Shown here one piece after another: positions 25,940-33,919 of a stretch of DNA of 64,000 nucleotides; within the stretch, counting starts at the first letter, position 1, and each line of letters opens with the position of its first letter. Source of the stretch: an uncultured Lachnospiraceae bacterium (GTDB taxonomy: Bacteria; Bacillota; Clostridia; Lachnospirales; Lachnospiraceae); the NCBI GenBank assembly GCA_902493385.1, contig CABUPO010000002.1, forward strand, positions 266,071 to 330,070, in the 5' to 3' direction. Position numbers and translations under genes: made by a program. Below the pieces are notes generated by a model. That model was given only the letters and a program-made list of their open reading frames with translations, had not been told where the DNA came from and ran no database searches.

Positions 25940-25970
25940 ATGATAAAAGTATTATTCGTTTGCCACGGCA
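25940..25970 (+). repeat. attachment site copy 1 (left end of element A)
   Basis: These 31 bases match the first 31 bases of the intact phosphatase gene at 42108 and differ from the copy at 35295 at only two positions (a third-codon-type pattern). They encode MIKVLFVCHG, after which the frame dies (KTFCF stop). GAAAGGAG precedes it, so this is probably the displaced native 5' end of the phosphatase gene. The shared core GTTTGYCACGGCA is the likely crossover. Confidence 0.85.
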
Positions 25971-26208
25971 AGACTTTCTGTTTTTGAGAAAGTTCCTTAT
26001 TTTATATGGGGTTTTAGAGATTAGAGGAAGATTTTACAACGGTTTTACAACTTTTGGAAGACGTTCCGATATGATGAAATTTAGAGTGATAAAAAGTCAA
26101 CAAGGGAGATAGCACGATAAGATTGTGTATCTCCCATTTCTCATTTACATATCTTGATTATTTCACTCTGATTTCAAATTTCAAGATTGATTTTATCATT
26201 TGCCCTAA

Positions 26209-26244
26209 CAAAAAAACTCGTACAAAACATACCGTTTGTACGAG
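26209..26244 (-). terminator. minus-strand terminator of nitroreductase remnant
   Basis: CTCGTACAAA (26217-26226) pairs with TTTGTACGAG (26235-26244). The A run at 26209-26216 becomes the U tract on the minus strand. Confidence 0.8.
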
Positions 26245-26306
26245 CTATAAAAAACACATCTGCAAGTCCATATAATGCTTATTTGCTGATTAGATTTATA
26301 TTTACC

Positions 26307-26523
26307 TTAAAAGAGCAATGTTCTATTATCTCGGCATTGCTTTGGAACAGGGTGTGTATCAGTATTACGTGGATACCTTAATAAGAGTTGCATAACAGCA
26401 TAGTAATCGTGACGAATGTTCCATTTTTGCAAAATCTCCTGTCCGTATGGGTCAGAAAATGCTGTCCAGCCAGCTCCAATGTAGCAAGAAGCAATACCGA
26501 GAGAATCGGCAGCTAAGGTTGTT
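26307..26523 (-). pseudogene. nitroreductase-family C-terminal fragment
   Basis: Read on the minus strand, the frame gives LAADSLGIASCYIGA, WTAFSDPYGQEI, QKWNIRHDYYAVMQLLLRYP and HPVPK, then TAA at 26307-26309. This is the FMN-binding C-terminal part of a nitroreductase (AAESLGLGSC...GYP pattern). The N-terminal two thirds are missing; the fragment is cut at 26523, where a plus-strand fragment of another gene begins. Confidence 0.7.
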
Positions 26524-26805
26524 TACCTTGTACGAGAGCTGGAGAAGAAAGGCTTCACGACGGTGAATGCGAAGGATTTTGAAGGGAGTGAAGCAGTGAA
26601 CAATTTGTTCGCCTTTGTGCAAGACAAGACACAAAAGGTGGAAACCGGGCTGATGGTAACACTTCCTTGCAGTAAAGTGAATCCCGACAACCTCGCAAAA
26701 ATCATTGAGTTCAAAAGTGAGCTCATTAAAAATGCGCTGAGGATTGATTGCCTTCCGATGGATGTCACTAAATCCACAGTTTCCTTTATGTTGACCGAAA
26801 TGTGA
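26521..26805 (+). pseudogene. fragment of small 'virulence' family protein
   Basis: A plus-strand frame without a proper start (VRELEKKGFTTVNAKDFEGS, then TGLMVTLPCSKVNPDNLAKI and LRIDCLPMDVTKSTVSF) ends in TGA at 26803-26805. It resembles a short clostridial family annotated in databases as virulence protein, of unknown function (from memory). It is N-terminally truncated exactly where the nitroreductase fragment ends, marking a recombination junction. A terminator follows at 26889-26930. Confidence 0.5.
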
Positions 26806-26888
26806 ATATGTCAGGCTTATTCTGATGAGGAAAATGGAATAAACAATGATAATAATGATTGTAAAATAAATACAGTATTTCTTAGCGA

Positions 26889-26930
26889 GCACAACTCATG
26901 TGGAAGGTAACTTGGGTTGTGTCTTTTTTT
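26889..26930 (+). terminator. intrinsic terminator
   Basis: GCACAAC...GTTGTGT stem (about 26889-26895 with 26916-26922) is followed by CTTTTTTTT. Confidence 0.7.
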
Positions 26931-26948
26931 TGTGTTAATCAAAAGTGT

Positions 26949-26975
26949 GACTTATAGTCCGTAGACTTATAAGTC
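26949..26975 (+). promoter_or_regulatory. controller-protein operator (tandem C-boxes)
   Basis: Two palindromic half-operators, GACTTATAGTC (26949-26959) and GACTTATAAGTC (26964-26975), are separated by CGTA. This is the tandem C-box pattern (GACT..AGTC, spacer with CCGT) known from R-M controller proteins. TATAGT at 26953-26958 with TTGTGT at 26930-26935 (17 bp) gives a promoter whose -10 is inside the left box, as expected for the autoregulatory switch. ATG of the controller gene lies 37 bases after the array. Confidence 0.82.
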
Positions 26976-27011
26976 ACTAAGTGAGAAAATATCAAAAGGA
27001 GGTTTTGTGCA

Positions 27012-27217
27012 TGATAACCGATAAAGTTGGAAAACGAATTAAAGAACTACGTAACCTAGGCGGAATTAGCCAAGAAAAATTGGCTTTGAAAGCAGATCTA
27101 GACAGAACTTATATTGCAGGTGTGGAAAGTGGAAAACGCAATTTGTCTATAAAAAGTCTTGAGAAAATTTTAATCGCATTAGATGTATCTTTTGAAACTT
27201 TTTTTAAGGATATGTAA
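27012..27217 (+). CDS. R-M controller protein (C protein), XRE type
   Basis: A 68-residue single-domain helix-turn-helix protein (VGKRIKELRNLGGISQEKLA, then DRTYIAGVESGKRNLSIKSLEKI). This is the typical size and wording of restriction-modification controller proteins, which bind C-boxes as dimers. They first activate and then repress their own promoter, delaying restriction until methylation is established. AGGAGG at 26999-27004 supports ATG 27012. The operator directly upstream and the nuclease 46 bases downstream support the assignment strongly. Confidence 0.9.
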
Positions 27218-27263
27218 TGTTGACTATAAGTAACAAACGTGATATTATATTGGAGGTGTTTTT

Positions 27264-28523
27264 ATGAAACTGATGATTCAAGATCCTACGTATGCAGCAA
27301 GTATGAGATTAGGTGAGGCTCTGATTGATGCGTGCAATAAAGGAACTGATGGAGCTGGCGCATTTGCTTTTGCTGAAGAAAATGGTATCGACCTATTTTT
27401 GGGGGACAATGATTTTGGTAACTACATCAAAACATATAGCTATGTGCTTGTGGTAGGAACAGATTCTATTACGGATTCTAAAGCCGTTAAGAGCCTCAGA
27501 GATTATTGTGCAAAATATAAAAACTTGTCGGTATATGCATATGTGCATGATTCTAGGAAGTATTTGTTTCATCCAAAGTTAACTTGGTTTGAAACGGCAG
27601 TCGGAGGGCTATCCATCATCGGTTCTGGAAACTTAACCGAAAGAGGTCTATTCCATAACGTTGAAATGTATTCCTACAACGATCTGAACAATTTAGATTT
27701 TGCGAAATTAAAAACGGATTGGGAGGATTGGTTAGATTACTCTATCACTAATAATTTGGTTTTTGACATTTCCGATCCAATTGTTGATCATGCCGTGAAT
27801 CTTAGTGCTTCAAGGAAAAAAGGGGCATTCTCAGCAAAGAGCACTGCTGGAACGGCGAGCAAACTTGATACATCATTGGCGGCACTTTACAAAAAACAGC
27901 CAAAGACTATATCGACAAGAAAGCCTACCACTGCTACAAAAAAAACAGTAGCGAAGAGAAAACCCAAAACAGCAACAGCTGTTTTGGCAACGCCAGTGCC
28001 CACTGTTGCCCCTGTACCAACAACGCCGTTCCCGAATCCTGTTTGGACAGTATCGGCTACGGATCGAATTTTGGTTGCAGAAGTGCCAAAAGCAAGCACT
28101 AGATGGAAACAGGTGAATTTTGACAAAGCTTCATTTGAAAACTATTTTGGTGCCACTCCTGGAGGAGCCAGTGGTACGTATAGAATCCTTTTGAAAAACG
28201 TAGATGCTGCAGGAAAATTGGATGCTACCGAAACCAGACCGAGTGTTTCCGTAGCTAGTCATAACTGGCGTTTTGAAATAAATGCAGCCAGTGGATTACC
28301 CTATCCCACAGGTGGAGACAGACCATATGTAATTTTCTCGGAGGCGTCAACACGTTCGTTTATCTACGAATTGATAATGCCCGGAGATTCGAGGTATCCG
28401 GAAGTGGATAAGTATGTGAAATCATGGAAAAGCGCCCAAGGCGTAACAGGGATTGCGAGGATTATTACTGATGTTAATGGTATTAAGCCTTCTACTCCAA
28501 CCTTAGGGCTCTGGAAGGTGTAA
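27264..28523 (+). CDS. BfiI/NgoFVII-like PLD-fold restriction endonuclease
   Basis: The N-terminal half (about residues 1-175) is a phospholipase-D superfamily nuclease with a single HKD-type motif. HPK in FHPKLTWFE supplies His and Lys, and IGSGNLTERG is the characteristic downstream Ser/Asn element. A Lys/Thr/Pro-rich linker (about 205-260) leads to a C-terminal domain (about 262-419) with TRPSVSVASHNWRFEIN and RPYVIFSE..TRSFIYELIMPGD segments. These resemble the B3-like DNA-binding domain of BfiI. Such enzymes are metal-independent type IIS nucleases. The gene follows the controller gene and precedes two methyltransferases. GGAGGTG is at about 27252-27258. The recognition sequence cannot be read. 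Confidence 0.85.
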   Translation: MKLMIQDPTYAASMRLGEALIDACNKGTDGAGAFAFAEENGIDLFLGDNDFGNYIKTYSYVLVVGTDSITDSKAVKSLRDYCAKYKNLSVYAYVHDSRKYLFHPKLTWFETAVGGLSIIGSGNLTERGLFHNVEMYSYNDLNNLDFAKLKTDWEDWLDYSITNNLVFDISDPIVDHAVNLSASRKKGAFSAKSTAGTASKLDTSLAALYKKQPKTISTRKPTTATKKTVAKRKPKTATAVLATPVPTVAPVPTTPFPNPVWTVSATDRILVAEVPKASTRWKQVNFDKASFENYFGATPGGASGTYRILLKNVDAAGKLDATETRPSVSVASHNWRFEINAASGLPYPTGGDRPYVIFSEASTRSFIYELIMPGDSRYPEVDKYVKSWKSAQGVTGIARIITDVNGIKPSTPTLGLWKV

Positions 28524-28528
28524 TTTGT

Positions 28529-29863
28529 ATGGAAACTGCTGTTAAAACAGTTCATTATTTAGGAAGCAAAACAAGAATGTTAGCTTCGATAAAACAATAC
28601 ATTGATGAACTTAATCCGGAAAACGGAAAGGTGTGTGATTTGTTTTGTGGCTCAGGAGTAGTATCTGAATATCTCCTCCAGCAATACGATGTGCTGGCTG
28701 TAGATATTCAGAATTACTCAAAAGTGTACTGCGAGGCTCGTTTAACAGGTGGAATAAAAGATATTGATCTCCACGGAATCGAGTCAACCATCAAAAGTTC
28801 ATTGGTGCGTAAAATCAATTTGAATGATTATAAATCTGTACTAGATTATGAGGAGGAATGCAAAAAGGCGTTGGAGCAAGGCAACTTGGAACCAATGTAT
28901 GAAATCATAGAGAAGGGATCTCTATACGCATATTTAGAAAATCTTGAATATGCTGATTCTGCATTATCAGTGGAATTAGCAAAAGTTTTCTCAGAGGTGC
29001 AGAAAAATATAGCTGATAGGAATAACTCTATAGATTCGGTTTTTGTTCGCTACTACGGTGGACTTTATTTTACGTATAAACAGGCTATAGATATTGATGC
29101 AATAGCCTCGTATGCGTTTGAACAAAAGGAACCTTTAAAGAGTAAAATGCTGGCTGCATTAATGGGGGCAGTAACAGATGTGGTCAACACCGTTGGGAAG
29201 CAATTCGCCCAGCCACTAAAGGTGAAAAACAAAGACGGATCGTTAAAGAGGAATCTTGCACATAAGATAAAAACAGATAGGGGTATGGATATTTTCGAAT
29301 ATTTTAATACATGGCTATCCTATTATGTGGAAAGGCCACAAACAACTCACGACTTTAAAGTGGTTTGTGATGATTACACTACCGCACTTCGCAATTTAAA
29401 ACCGGGTGACGTTAAAGTCGTGTATGCGGATCCTCCATACACAAGATATCATTATAGCCGTTATTACCATATCCTTGAGACACTATGCTTGCATGATGCA
29501 CCTCAAATATCAACCACCTTTCCGAATGGAAAAGGCGGACTAAGCCGAGCTATTTATCGAAACGACAGGCATCAATCCCCTTTTTGCATTAAAAGTAAGG
29601 CTCCTAAGGCATTTGATGATATGTTTAGATATGTGTCTGATGCACAGGCTTCGCTAATATTATCCTATTCTCCTTTTGATGCAAACAGTGGAGCTACTCC
29701 TAGATTGTTATCCATTGATGAGATAGTTGACTTGGCGAAGAAATATTATCAGCTTGTTGAGGTTGTTTCTCCGGGCCAATTTATGCATAGCAGGTTTAAT
29801 CGATTGGATAACAATTATGAAATCAATTATGAAGCTGAACGATTAATTATATGTAGAAAGTGA
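28529..29863 (+). CDS. D12-class DNA adenine methyltransferase (M1)
   Basis: N6-adenine methyltransferase of the Dam/D12 class. The N-terminal HYLGSKTRML motif binds SAM, motif I is VCDLFCGSGVVSEYL (about residues 34-48), and motif IV is YADPPYTRYHYSRYY near 300-314. At 444 residues it is larger than Dam (about 280); the extra helical stretch (about 90-240) sits between motif I and motif IV. Its start lies five bases after the nuclease stop. It overlaps the next gene by four bases. One methyltransferase per strand is needed for an asymmetric site, which fits the two enzymes here. Confidence 0.9.
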   Translation: METAVKTVHYLGSKTRMLASIKQYIDELNPENGKVCDLFCGSGVVSEYLLQQYDVLAVDIQNYSKVYCEARLTGGIKDIDLHGIESTIKSSLVRKINLNDYKSVLDYEEECKKALEQGNLEPMYEIIEKGSLYAYLENLEYADSALSVELAKVFSEVQKNIADRNNSIDSVFVRYYGGLYFTYKQAIDIDAIASYAFEQKEPLKSKMLAALMGAVTDVVNTVGKQFAQPLKVKNKDGSLKRNLAHKIKTDRGMDIFEYFNTWLSYYVERPQTTHDFKVVCDDYTTALRNLKPGDVKVVYADPPYTRYHYSRYYHILETLCLHDAPQISTTFPNGKGGLSRAIYRNDRHQSPFCIKSKAPKAFDDMFRYVSDAQASLILSYSPFDANSGATPRLLSIDEIVDLAKKYYQLVEVVSPGQFMHSRFNRLDNNYEINYEAERLIICRK

Positions 29864-30990
29864 GCAATTTCGTGGTGATAAAGAAAAAAACATTCTTAGG
29901 AAAGAAAGATTCTTGCCCACATATTTTGATACTGGGGGATAATCACTCCGTTTTAAAGGATATTCATCCGCTATATGCGCAGCAAGTTGATTTGATTTAT
30001 ATTGATCCACCATATAATCGTGGAGATAATTTTAAGTTTTACAATGATGCTAAAAATCATGATGAGTGGCTCTCCTCAATGAACGATACACTTTTTGAGT
30101 TGAAGGATTTTTTGCAAGAAGATGGAAGCATTTGGATTTCTATCGATGATTCCGAAATGGCGTATCTGAAAGTCTGTTGCGATAATATTTTTGGAAGAAA
30201 AAATTTTGTATCGACTATAGTCTGGCAAAAAAGAAACACAAGAGAAAACAGAAATATTTTTTCAAACAATCATGAATATATTTTGGTGTACGCAAAGGAT
30301 ATAAAATCCTTTAAGAAAAAAAGAAATTTACTTCCAGCCACGGATGAGCTTTTGAAACGATACAAAAATCCAGATAATGACCCGAGAGGATTATGGCAGT
30401 CGGTCACTTTGTCGGTGCAGGCTGGGCACGCTGTTAAATCGCAATTCTATTCGATAATATCGCCAACGGGGAAAAAACATGATCCGCCGAAAGGAAGATG
30501 TTGGATTTATAACGAAGAAAGAATGTTAGATGAAATCAAGAAAAATAATATTTGGTTTGGCAGCGACGGTAATGCTGTTCCTAGATTGAAAAAGCTTCTT
30601 AGCGACTCGAAGGTCGGTGTCGTTCCTGAAACCTTATGGAATGTTGAGTTTGCAGGAACAACAAAGGAGGCAAAACGAGAACTTCTAGCCTTAGATATCT
30701 ATGATGAAGATATTTTTGACACACCAAAGCCAGAACAGTTATTGTATAGAATCCTGCAAATTGCAACAAATGAAAGCGATTTAGTGCTGGATTGTTTTAT
30801 GGGCTCAGGAACAAGCGCAGCCGTTGCACATAAAATGGGTAGAAATTATATCGGGATAGATATCGATGAAAAGGTTTTCAAATATGCATCTGACAGGCTT
30901 ACGAAGGTTTGTAAGGGAGATACAGGTGGAATATCTTCAACAGTTGAATGGGCTGGAGGAGGAAAATTTCAAATGTGTAAATGGGATTAG
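29860..30990 (+). CDS. Mod-like beta-class DNA adenine methyltransferase (M2)
   Basis: N6-adenine methyltransferase of the beta class (Mod-like). Catalytic motif IV is YIDPPYNRGDNF near residues 46-57, and the SAM motif I lies late in the protein (LDCFMGSGTSAAVAHKMGR, about 308-326), giving the beta order IV...I. It starts with GTG inside the stop region of M1 (GTGA overlap), so translation is coupled. The protein has 376 residues and lacks the Res partner of type III systems; it is the second protective methyltransferase of the R-M operon. A good terminator follows. Confidence 0.9.
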   Translation: MSNFVVIKKKTFLGKKDSCPHILILGDNHSVLKDIHPLYAQQVDLIYIDPPYNRGDNFKFYNDAKNHDEWLSSMNDTLFELKDFLQEDGSIWISIDDSEMAYLKVCCDNIFGRKNFVSTIVWQKRNTRENRNIFSNNHEYILVYAKDIKSFKKKRNLLPATDELLKRYKNPDNDPRGLWQSVTLSVQAGHAVKSQFYSIISPTGKKHDPPKGRCWIYNEERMLDEIKKNNIWFGSDGNAVPRLKKLLSDSKVGVVPETLWNVEFAGTTKEAKRELLALDIYDEDIFDTPKPEQLLYRILQIATNESDLVLDCFMGSGTSAAVAHKMGRNYIGIDIDEKVFKYASDRLTKVCKGDTGGISSTVEWAGGGKFQMCKWD

Positions 30991-31011
30991 GTGCAATAGT
31001 TGAATTCAGGT

Positions 31012-31045
31012 AGGCATGACTCTTAAGCGGTCATGCCTGCTTTTT
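31012..31045 (+). terminator. intrinsic terminator of the R-M operon
   Basis: AGGCATGAC (31012-31020) pairs perfectly with GTCATGCCT (31030-31038), followed by GCTTTTTG. Confidence 0.9.
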
Positions 31046-31054
31046 GTGGGTCGG

Positions 31055-31445
31055 ATAGACCCTGTTGAGTACGTTGGAGTTTCTCAACAGAGAAATCGAA
31101 ACGTACGAAATATAAACCACTCGCTATGTTAGTACAGTGGGATTAAATGAAGCTACAATAAAAAAGTATATACAAGATCAAGAAAAGGCGGATATTATGC
31201 AGGATAAACTTAGTGTAAAGGAATATGAAGACCCTTTTAAGGGTTAAGGCTAAAGTAGTACGAATGCCCCTTTAGAGGCAGCGACGAGTCAATAGCGATG
31301 TGGTTTAAACGGAGCTGTGGGAAGGATGTGTAACAGACTTCCCACAGCATAAAAGAGAAAGCTAGTGCCTTGAGGCGCAGCCAAGTAGGGCGGGCTTAGA
31401 GCCCGAGTCCTGAGCCACCCGTTTTACGGGTGGGGCGACTTGCTG
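31055..31445 (+). mobile_element. IS200/IS605-family element, internally deleted
   Basis: The left end (small hairpin GGGTC..GACCC, GTTTCTCAACAGAGAAAT, AAACCACTCGCTATG) is fused to the last 35 codons of a TnpA gene. About 190 bases of strongly structured right end follow. The right end holds a long stem GCTGTGGGAAG...CTTCCCACAGC near 31311-31348 and the terminal hairpin CCACCCGT-TTT-ACGGGTGG near 31416-31434. Most of the transposase and its HUH motif are missing. The element cannot move itself. A related left end lies at 23066-23160. Confidence 0.78.
31137..31247 (+). pseudogene. TnpA (IS200-like Y1 transposase) C-terminal remnant
   Basis: The frame VGLNEATIKKYIQDQEKAD followed by KLSVKEYEDPFKG and a stop is the unmistakable C-terminus of IS200/IS605 TnpA, including the helix that carries the catalytic tyrosine (KKYI). 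The N-terminal part with the HUH motif is deleted and replaced by the left-end sequence. Confidence 0.85.
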
Positions 31446-31469
31446 TATCTTTCACAAAGAGGAGAAAGA

Positions 31470-32132
31470 TTATTCAATCCCGTCTAAATCTTCAAATCCC
31501 TTGATGGTCGGCACTTTCGATAAAATCTCCCTGTCCTCGTCTGCGTGGGTATTGAAAATAACTTCTCCCCCGTCAAAGTCTGCATAGGGATTCATGTGTT
31601 TATGACCCTCTAAATTTTCCCCAAACATATCGACACTGTATAAATCATCATAGCGTCTTATCAGTTTTTGGAACTTGAAATATTCAACCATTTTTTTCAA
31701 TGGGTACAGGTCGGACGCTTTTCTTTCCTCTGCATTGATGTATTCCATGATATATTCACGCAATTTATCCAGTTCGTAGGCTTTCCATTCTTCCTCGCTG
31801 TCAAAAAAGTTATCGTACTGTCCATGCTCCAGCTCCACATTCAGCCTTTCTTCCTCTTTCAAAAACTGCATGATGTCCTTTTCCATTGGAGAAATATTCT
31901 TCCATTCTCCCGATAACAGTTCATTTGGGGCAACCTCCAACACTTCCATTATCTTTTCCAGTGTTTCAAAGGTCGGATAATTCACGCCCCTTTCAATCTT
32001 GGAAAGGCTCTGCATATTGATTCCCACAGCGTCCGCAAGTTCCTGCTGTTTCATTTTTTTCAGCTTTCTCACTGCCTGTATATTTTCTCCCAAATGCTTA
32101 TAATTCATGGTGTATTTTCTCCTTTCAACCAT
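31470..32132 (-). CDS. XRE-family regulator of integrative element
   Basis: The N-terminal Xre helix-turn-helix (about residues 4-60 from the preferred start; AVRKLKKMKQQELADAVGIN, in parts) is followed by a long acidic helical tail of about 150 residues. The most likely start is ATG 32108 (MNYKHLG), which has AAAGGAG upstream; the frame is open to 32132. This type of regulator sits opposite the replication/integration genes in Tn916-like IMEs and probably controls excision (an Orf9-like role). It is transcribed away from rep, with a 120-300-base divergent region. Confidence 0.82.
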   Translation of the reverse strand: MVERRKYTMNYKHLGENIQAVRKLKKMKQQELADAVGINMQSLSKIERGVNYPTFETLEKIMEVLEVAPNELLSGEWKNISPMEKDIMQFLKEEERLNVELEHGQYDNFFDSEEEWKAYELDKLREYIMEYINAEERKASDLYPLKKMVEYFKFQKLIRRYDDLYSVDMFGENLEGHKHMNPYADFDGGEVIFNTHADEDREILSKVPTIKGFEDLDGIE

Positions 32133-32299
32133 TTTATAAGCCTATCATACTTAATTTAACTCAAAAAGTCAAGAAATATATCTTGACAAGTAACCATGAC
32201 AGCGTTATTATATCATCGAATAGAGTGATTAAGCACATTAAGGTGAATCACAGGCTTGAGTAAGCATTTAGAGGAGATATTTTCACTTTGGCAGCATGA

Positions 32300-32460
32300 A
32301 TACATATGGACTGTCGGACTGAAAATCGTGGTTTCCAAAATCGGCTGGCTGGACGGGGTACGTTCCCCAAACGTGTTGCGGACAGACAGACGGTTTTGGA
32401 AAGGAACGCCTTCAGGCGTTCCGCTTGCAGGGTGTATATGTAACACCGCCCTGCGTATAC
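32300..32460 (+). other. hairpin cluster, candidate replication origin or oriT
   Basis: Directly before the replication-protein gene there is GGGGTACGTTCCCC near 32356, a perfect 8-bp stem with TTCA loop at 32403-32410/32415-32422, and GCAGGG..TGT...ACA..CCCTGC at 32427-32454. TCCAAAA near 32334 and TTTTGGA near 32394 form a further long-range pair. Rolling-circle initiators of the Rep_trans/Orf20 type nick hairpins just upstream of or inside their own gene, so this is a sensible origin candidate. This is inference from layout. Confidence 0.45.
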
Positions 32461-32468
32461 CTGTCACA

Positions 32469-33626
32469 GTGATAGAAAACTGCGATAAATCAAGGGGAAA
32501 AGGCTGTTTCCCCACTGCACAAAAATTTGAAAAACGAAAGGAGAAATGTAGTATCGCAAAAAGAGAAAATTTAACCGTCAAGATTGATTACATCAGCATT
32601 GTATTTGACAGTGCAAAGGCGGAGGACGTTATAAAGCACGTCTTGGGACTTCCGCCCGATATTTTTATCACTTACCCAAAGAAAGTTGCATTTAAGACGT
32701 ATCAAACCTGCTGGCAGATTAGAGATATTTATCTGTCGGGCAATGCAGAAAAGACAGAGGACAACCCACAGGGAACAGGCTGTTATCTCGTTATGACTGG
32801 CAGAGGGTGTGATGATATTTTCCGAATCCTTGATAACAGAGGGCATACCTTTGGGGAACTGTTCAGACAGTGCGAACGCTGGTTTGGTACGGAGTTTCAT
32901 TTTACAAGGCTGGATATTGCCATTGATGACAGAAACGAGGTTCCGTTTTTTACGCCACAGCAGTTAAAGAAAAAATGCGAAAAGGAAGAATATATATCCA
33001 GCAGTGAATACTGTAGGAATAATGAAAGCAAATATCCCCATGAGGATTGGGCTGGCACTCTTTATATCGGTGCTGGAAAATCGGATATATCGTTCCGAAT
33101 TTACGTTAAGGATAGAGAAGTCAGCAAAAAATATAACCGAACGCTGGAAGAAGTCGGGAGCTGGAAACGAACGGAAATCCAGTTGAGGGATAAAAAGGCT
33201 CATGCGTTCGCCATGCTTTTGAAAGACAATCCGCTGGATTTAGGACAGCTTGCTTTTAATCTGCTATCTTCCAATCTCCGTTTTGTTGTTCCGAACGTGA
33301 ATGAGAGCAATCGTAGCCGATGGAAAACCTGTCGATTCTGGGAGCGTTTTCTTGGAAATGTAGAGCCTTTGAAACTGCATATCCCACAGATACATAATAC
33401 GCTCATGGAAACACAGCAATGGCTCAAAGAGGTCGGGGTATTGTCGGCGGTCAAGGGATTTTATTACTTGGAGCAAAATAACGCACTGGGGGATTTGGAG
33501 CGTATGGACGCTATGCTGGAAACAGTCCGTTACAGTCCTTCCCTTGCTGGAAAGCTGACTGCACACTTGCAGAGGATAGGCAGAGAGGAACTCATACCCT
33601 TTATCCTGTATGATACAAGGCGTTAG
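32469..33626 (+). CDS. replication initiation factor (Rep_trans / Orf20-like)
   Basis: Relaxase-like rolling-circle initiator related to Tn916 Orf20. Visible segments are FHFTRLDIAIDDRNE (metal-binding and acidic core), YIGAGKSDISFRIYVKDREV, VGSWKRTEIQLRDKKAHAFA (with the RTEIQLR motif) and RWKTCRFWERFLG. Such proteins nick and replicate the circular form of integrative elements. The start is uncertain: the frame is open from TTG 32256, but the first 70 codons overlap the hairpin cluster and look non-coding. I use GTG 32469; a start near 32551 after AAAGGAG would need a rare codon. The gene is followed by xis and int. Confidence 0.85.
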   Translation: MIENCDKSRGKGCFPTAQKFEKRKEKCSIAKRENLTVKIDYISIVFDSAKAEDVIKHVLGLPPDIFITYPKKVAFKTYQTCWQIRDIYLSGNAEKTEDNPQGTGCYLVMTGRGCDDIFRILDNRGHTFGELFRQCERWFGTEFHFTRLDIAIDDRNEVPFFTPQQLKKKCEKEEYISSSEYCRNNESKYPHEDWAGTLYIGAGKSDISFRIYVKDREVSKKYNRTLEEVGSWKRTEIQLRDKKAHAFAMLLKDNPLDLGQLAFNLLSSNLRFVVPNVNESNRSRWKTCRFWERFLGNVEPLKLHIPQIHNTLMETQQWLKEVGVLSAVKGFYYLEQNNALGDLERMDAMLETVRYSPSLAGKLTAHLQRIGREELIPFILYDTRR

Positions 33627-33679
33627 GGGTGTACGGATTGAATAGTAAGATAGACATTCCCGTATGAGAGAAATACACC

Positions 33680-33844
33680 ATGACGGTAGAAGAAGCGTCA
33701 AAATATTTCACGCTCGGTCAGAATAAAATCCGCTGGCTGGCAGAGCAGAACCGACACGCCGATTGGTACATTATGAACGGAAACCGCCTGCTGATTAAGA
33801 AAAAGCAGTTTGAAAAGTTCATAGATGAAATAAATACTGTTTAG
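33680..33844 (+). CDS. xis: excisionase of element A
   Basis: A 54-residue basic winged-helix protein (MTVEEASKYFTLGQNKIRWL, then NGNRLLIKKKQFEKFIDE). It matches the Tn916 Xis family, which bends DNA at the element ends and steers the integrase to excision. It is short at the N-terminus compared with the element B copy (40318-40512), with the usual leading 10 residues absent. It sits 76 bases before int, as in Tn916. It overlaps no other gene. Confidence 0.85.
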   Translation: MTVEEASKYFTLGQNKIRWLAEQNRHADWYIMNGNRLLIKKKQFEKFIDEINTV

Positions 33845-33919
33845 TGCAAAAGAGCCTTGAATGTGATATTATTGGAATAAGTCATATCGGGGCTCTTTCA
33901 AAAGTGGAAAGGAGCGAAG

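Larger units (their letters stand above)
25864..26980. other. 1.1-kb left end of element A, gene remnants only
   Basis: Contents in order: the attachment-site copy (25940-25970), the integrase arm-type repeats (26032-26055), a minus-strand nitroreductase fragment with its terminator, a plus-strand fragment of a small 'virulence' family protein with its terminator, and the controller-protein operator. There is no intact gene. Confidence 0.6.

Noticed and set aside
26187..26381. 64-codon plus-strand frame
   Set aside because: It is antisense to the recognisable nitroreductase fragment and crosses its terminator.
32256..32468. N-terminal extension of the replication protein
   Set aside because: It overlaps several strong hairpins, has unusual composition and lacks similarity to the family start I recall, so it is probably non-coding.
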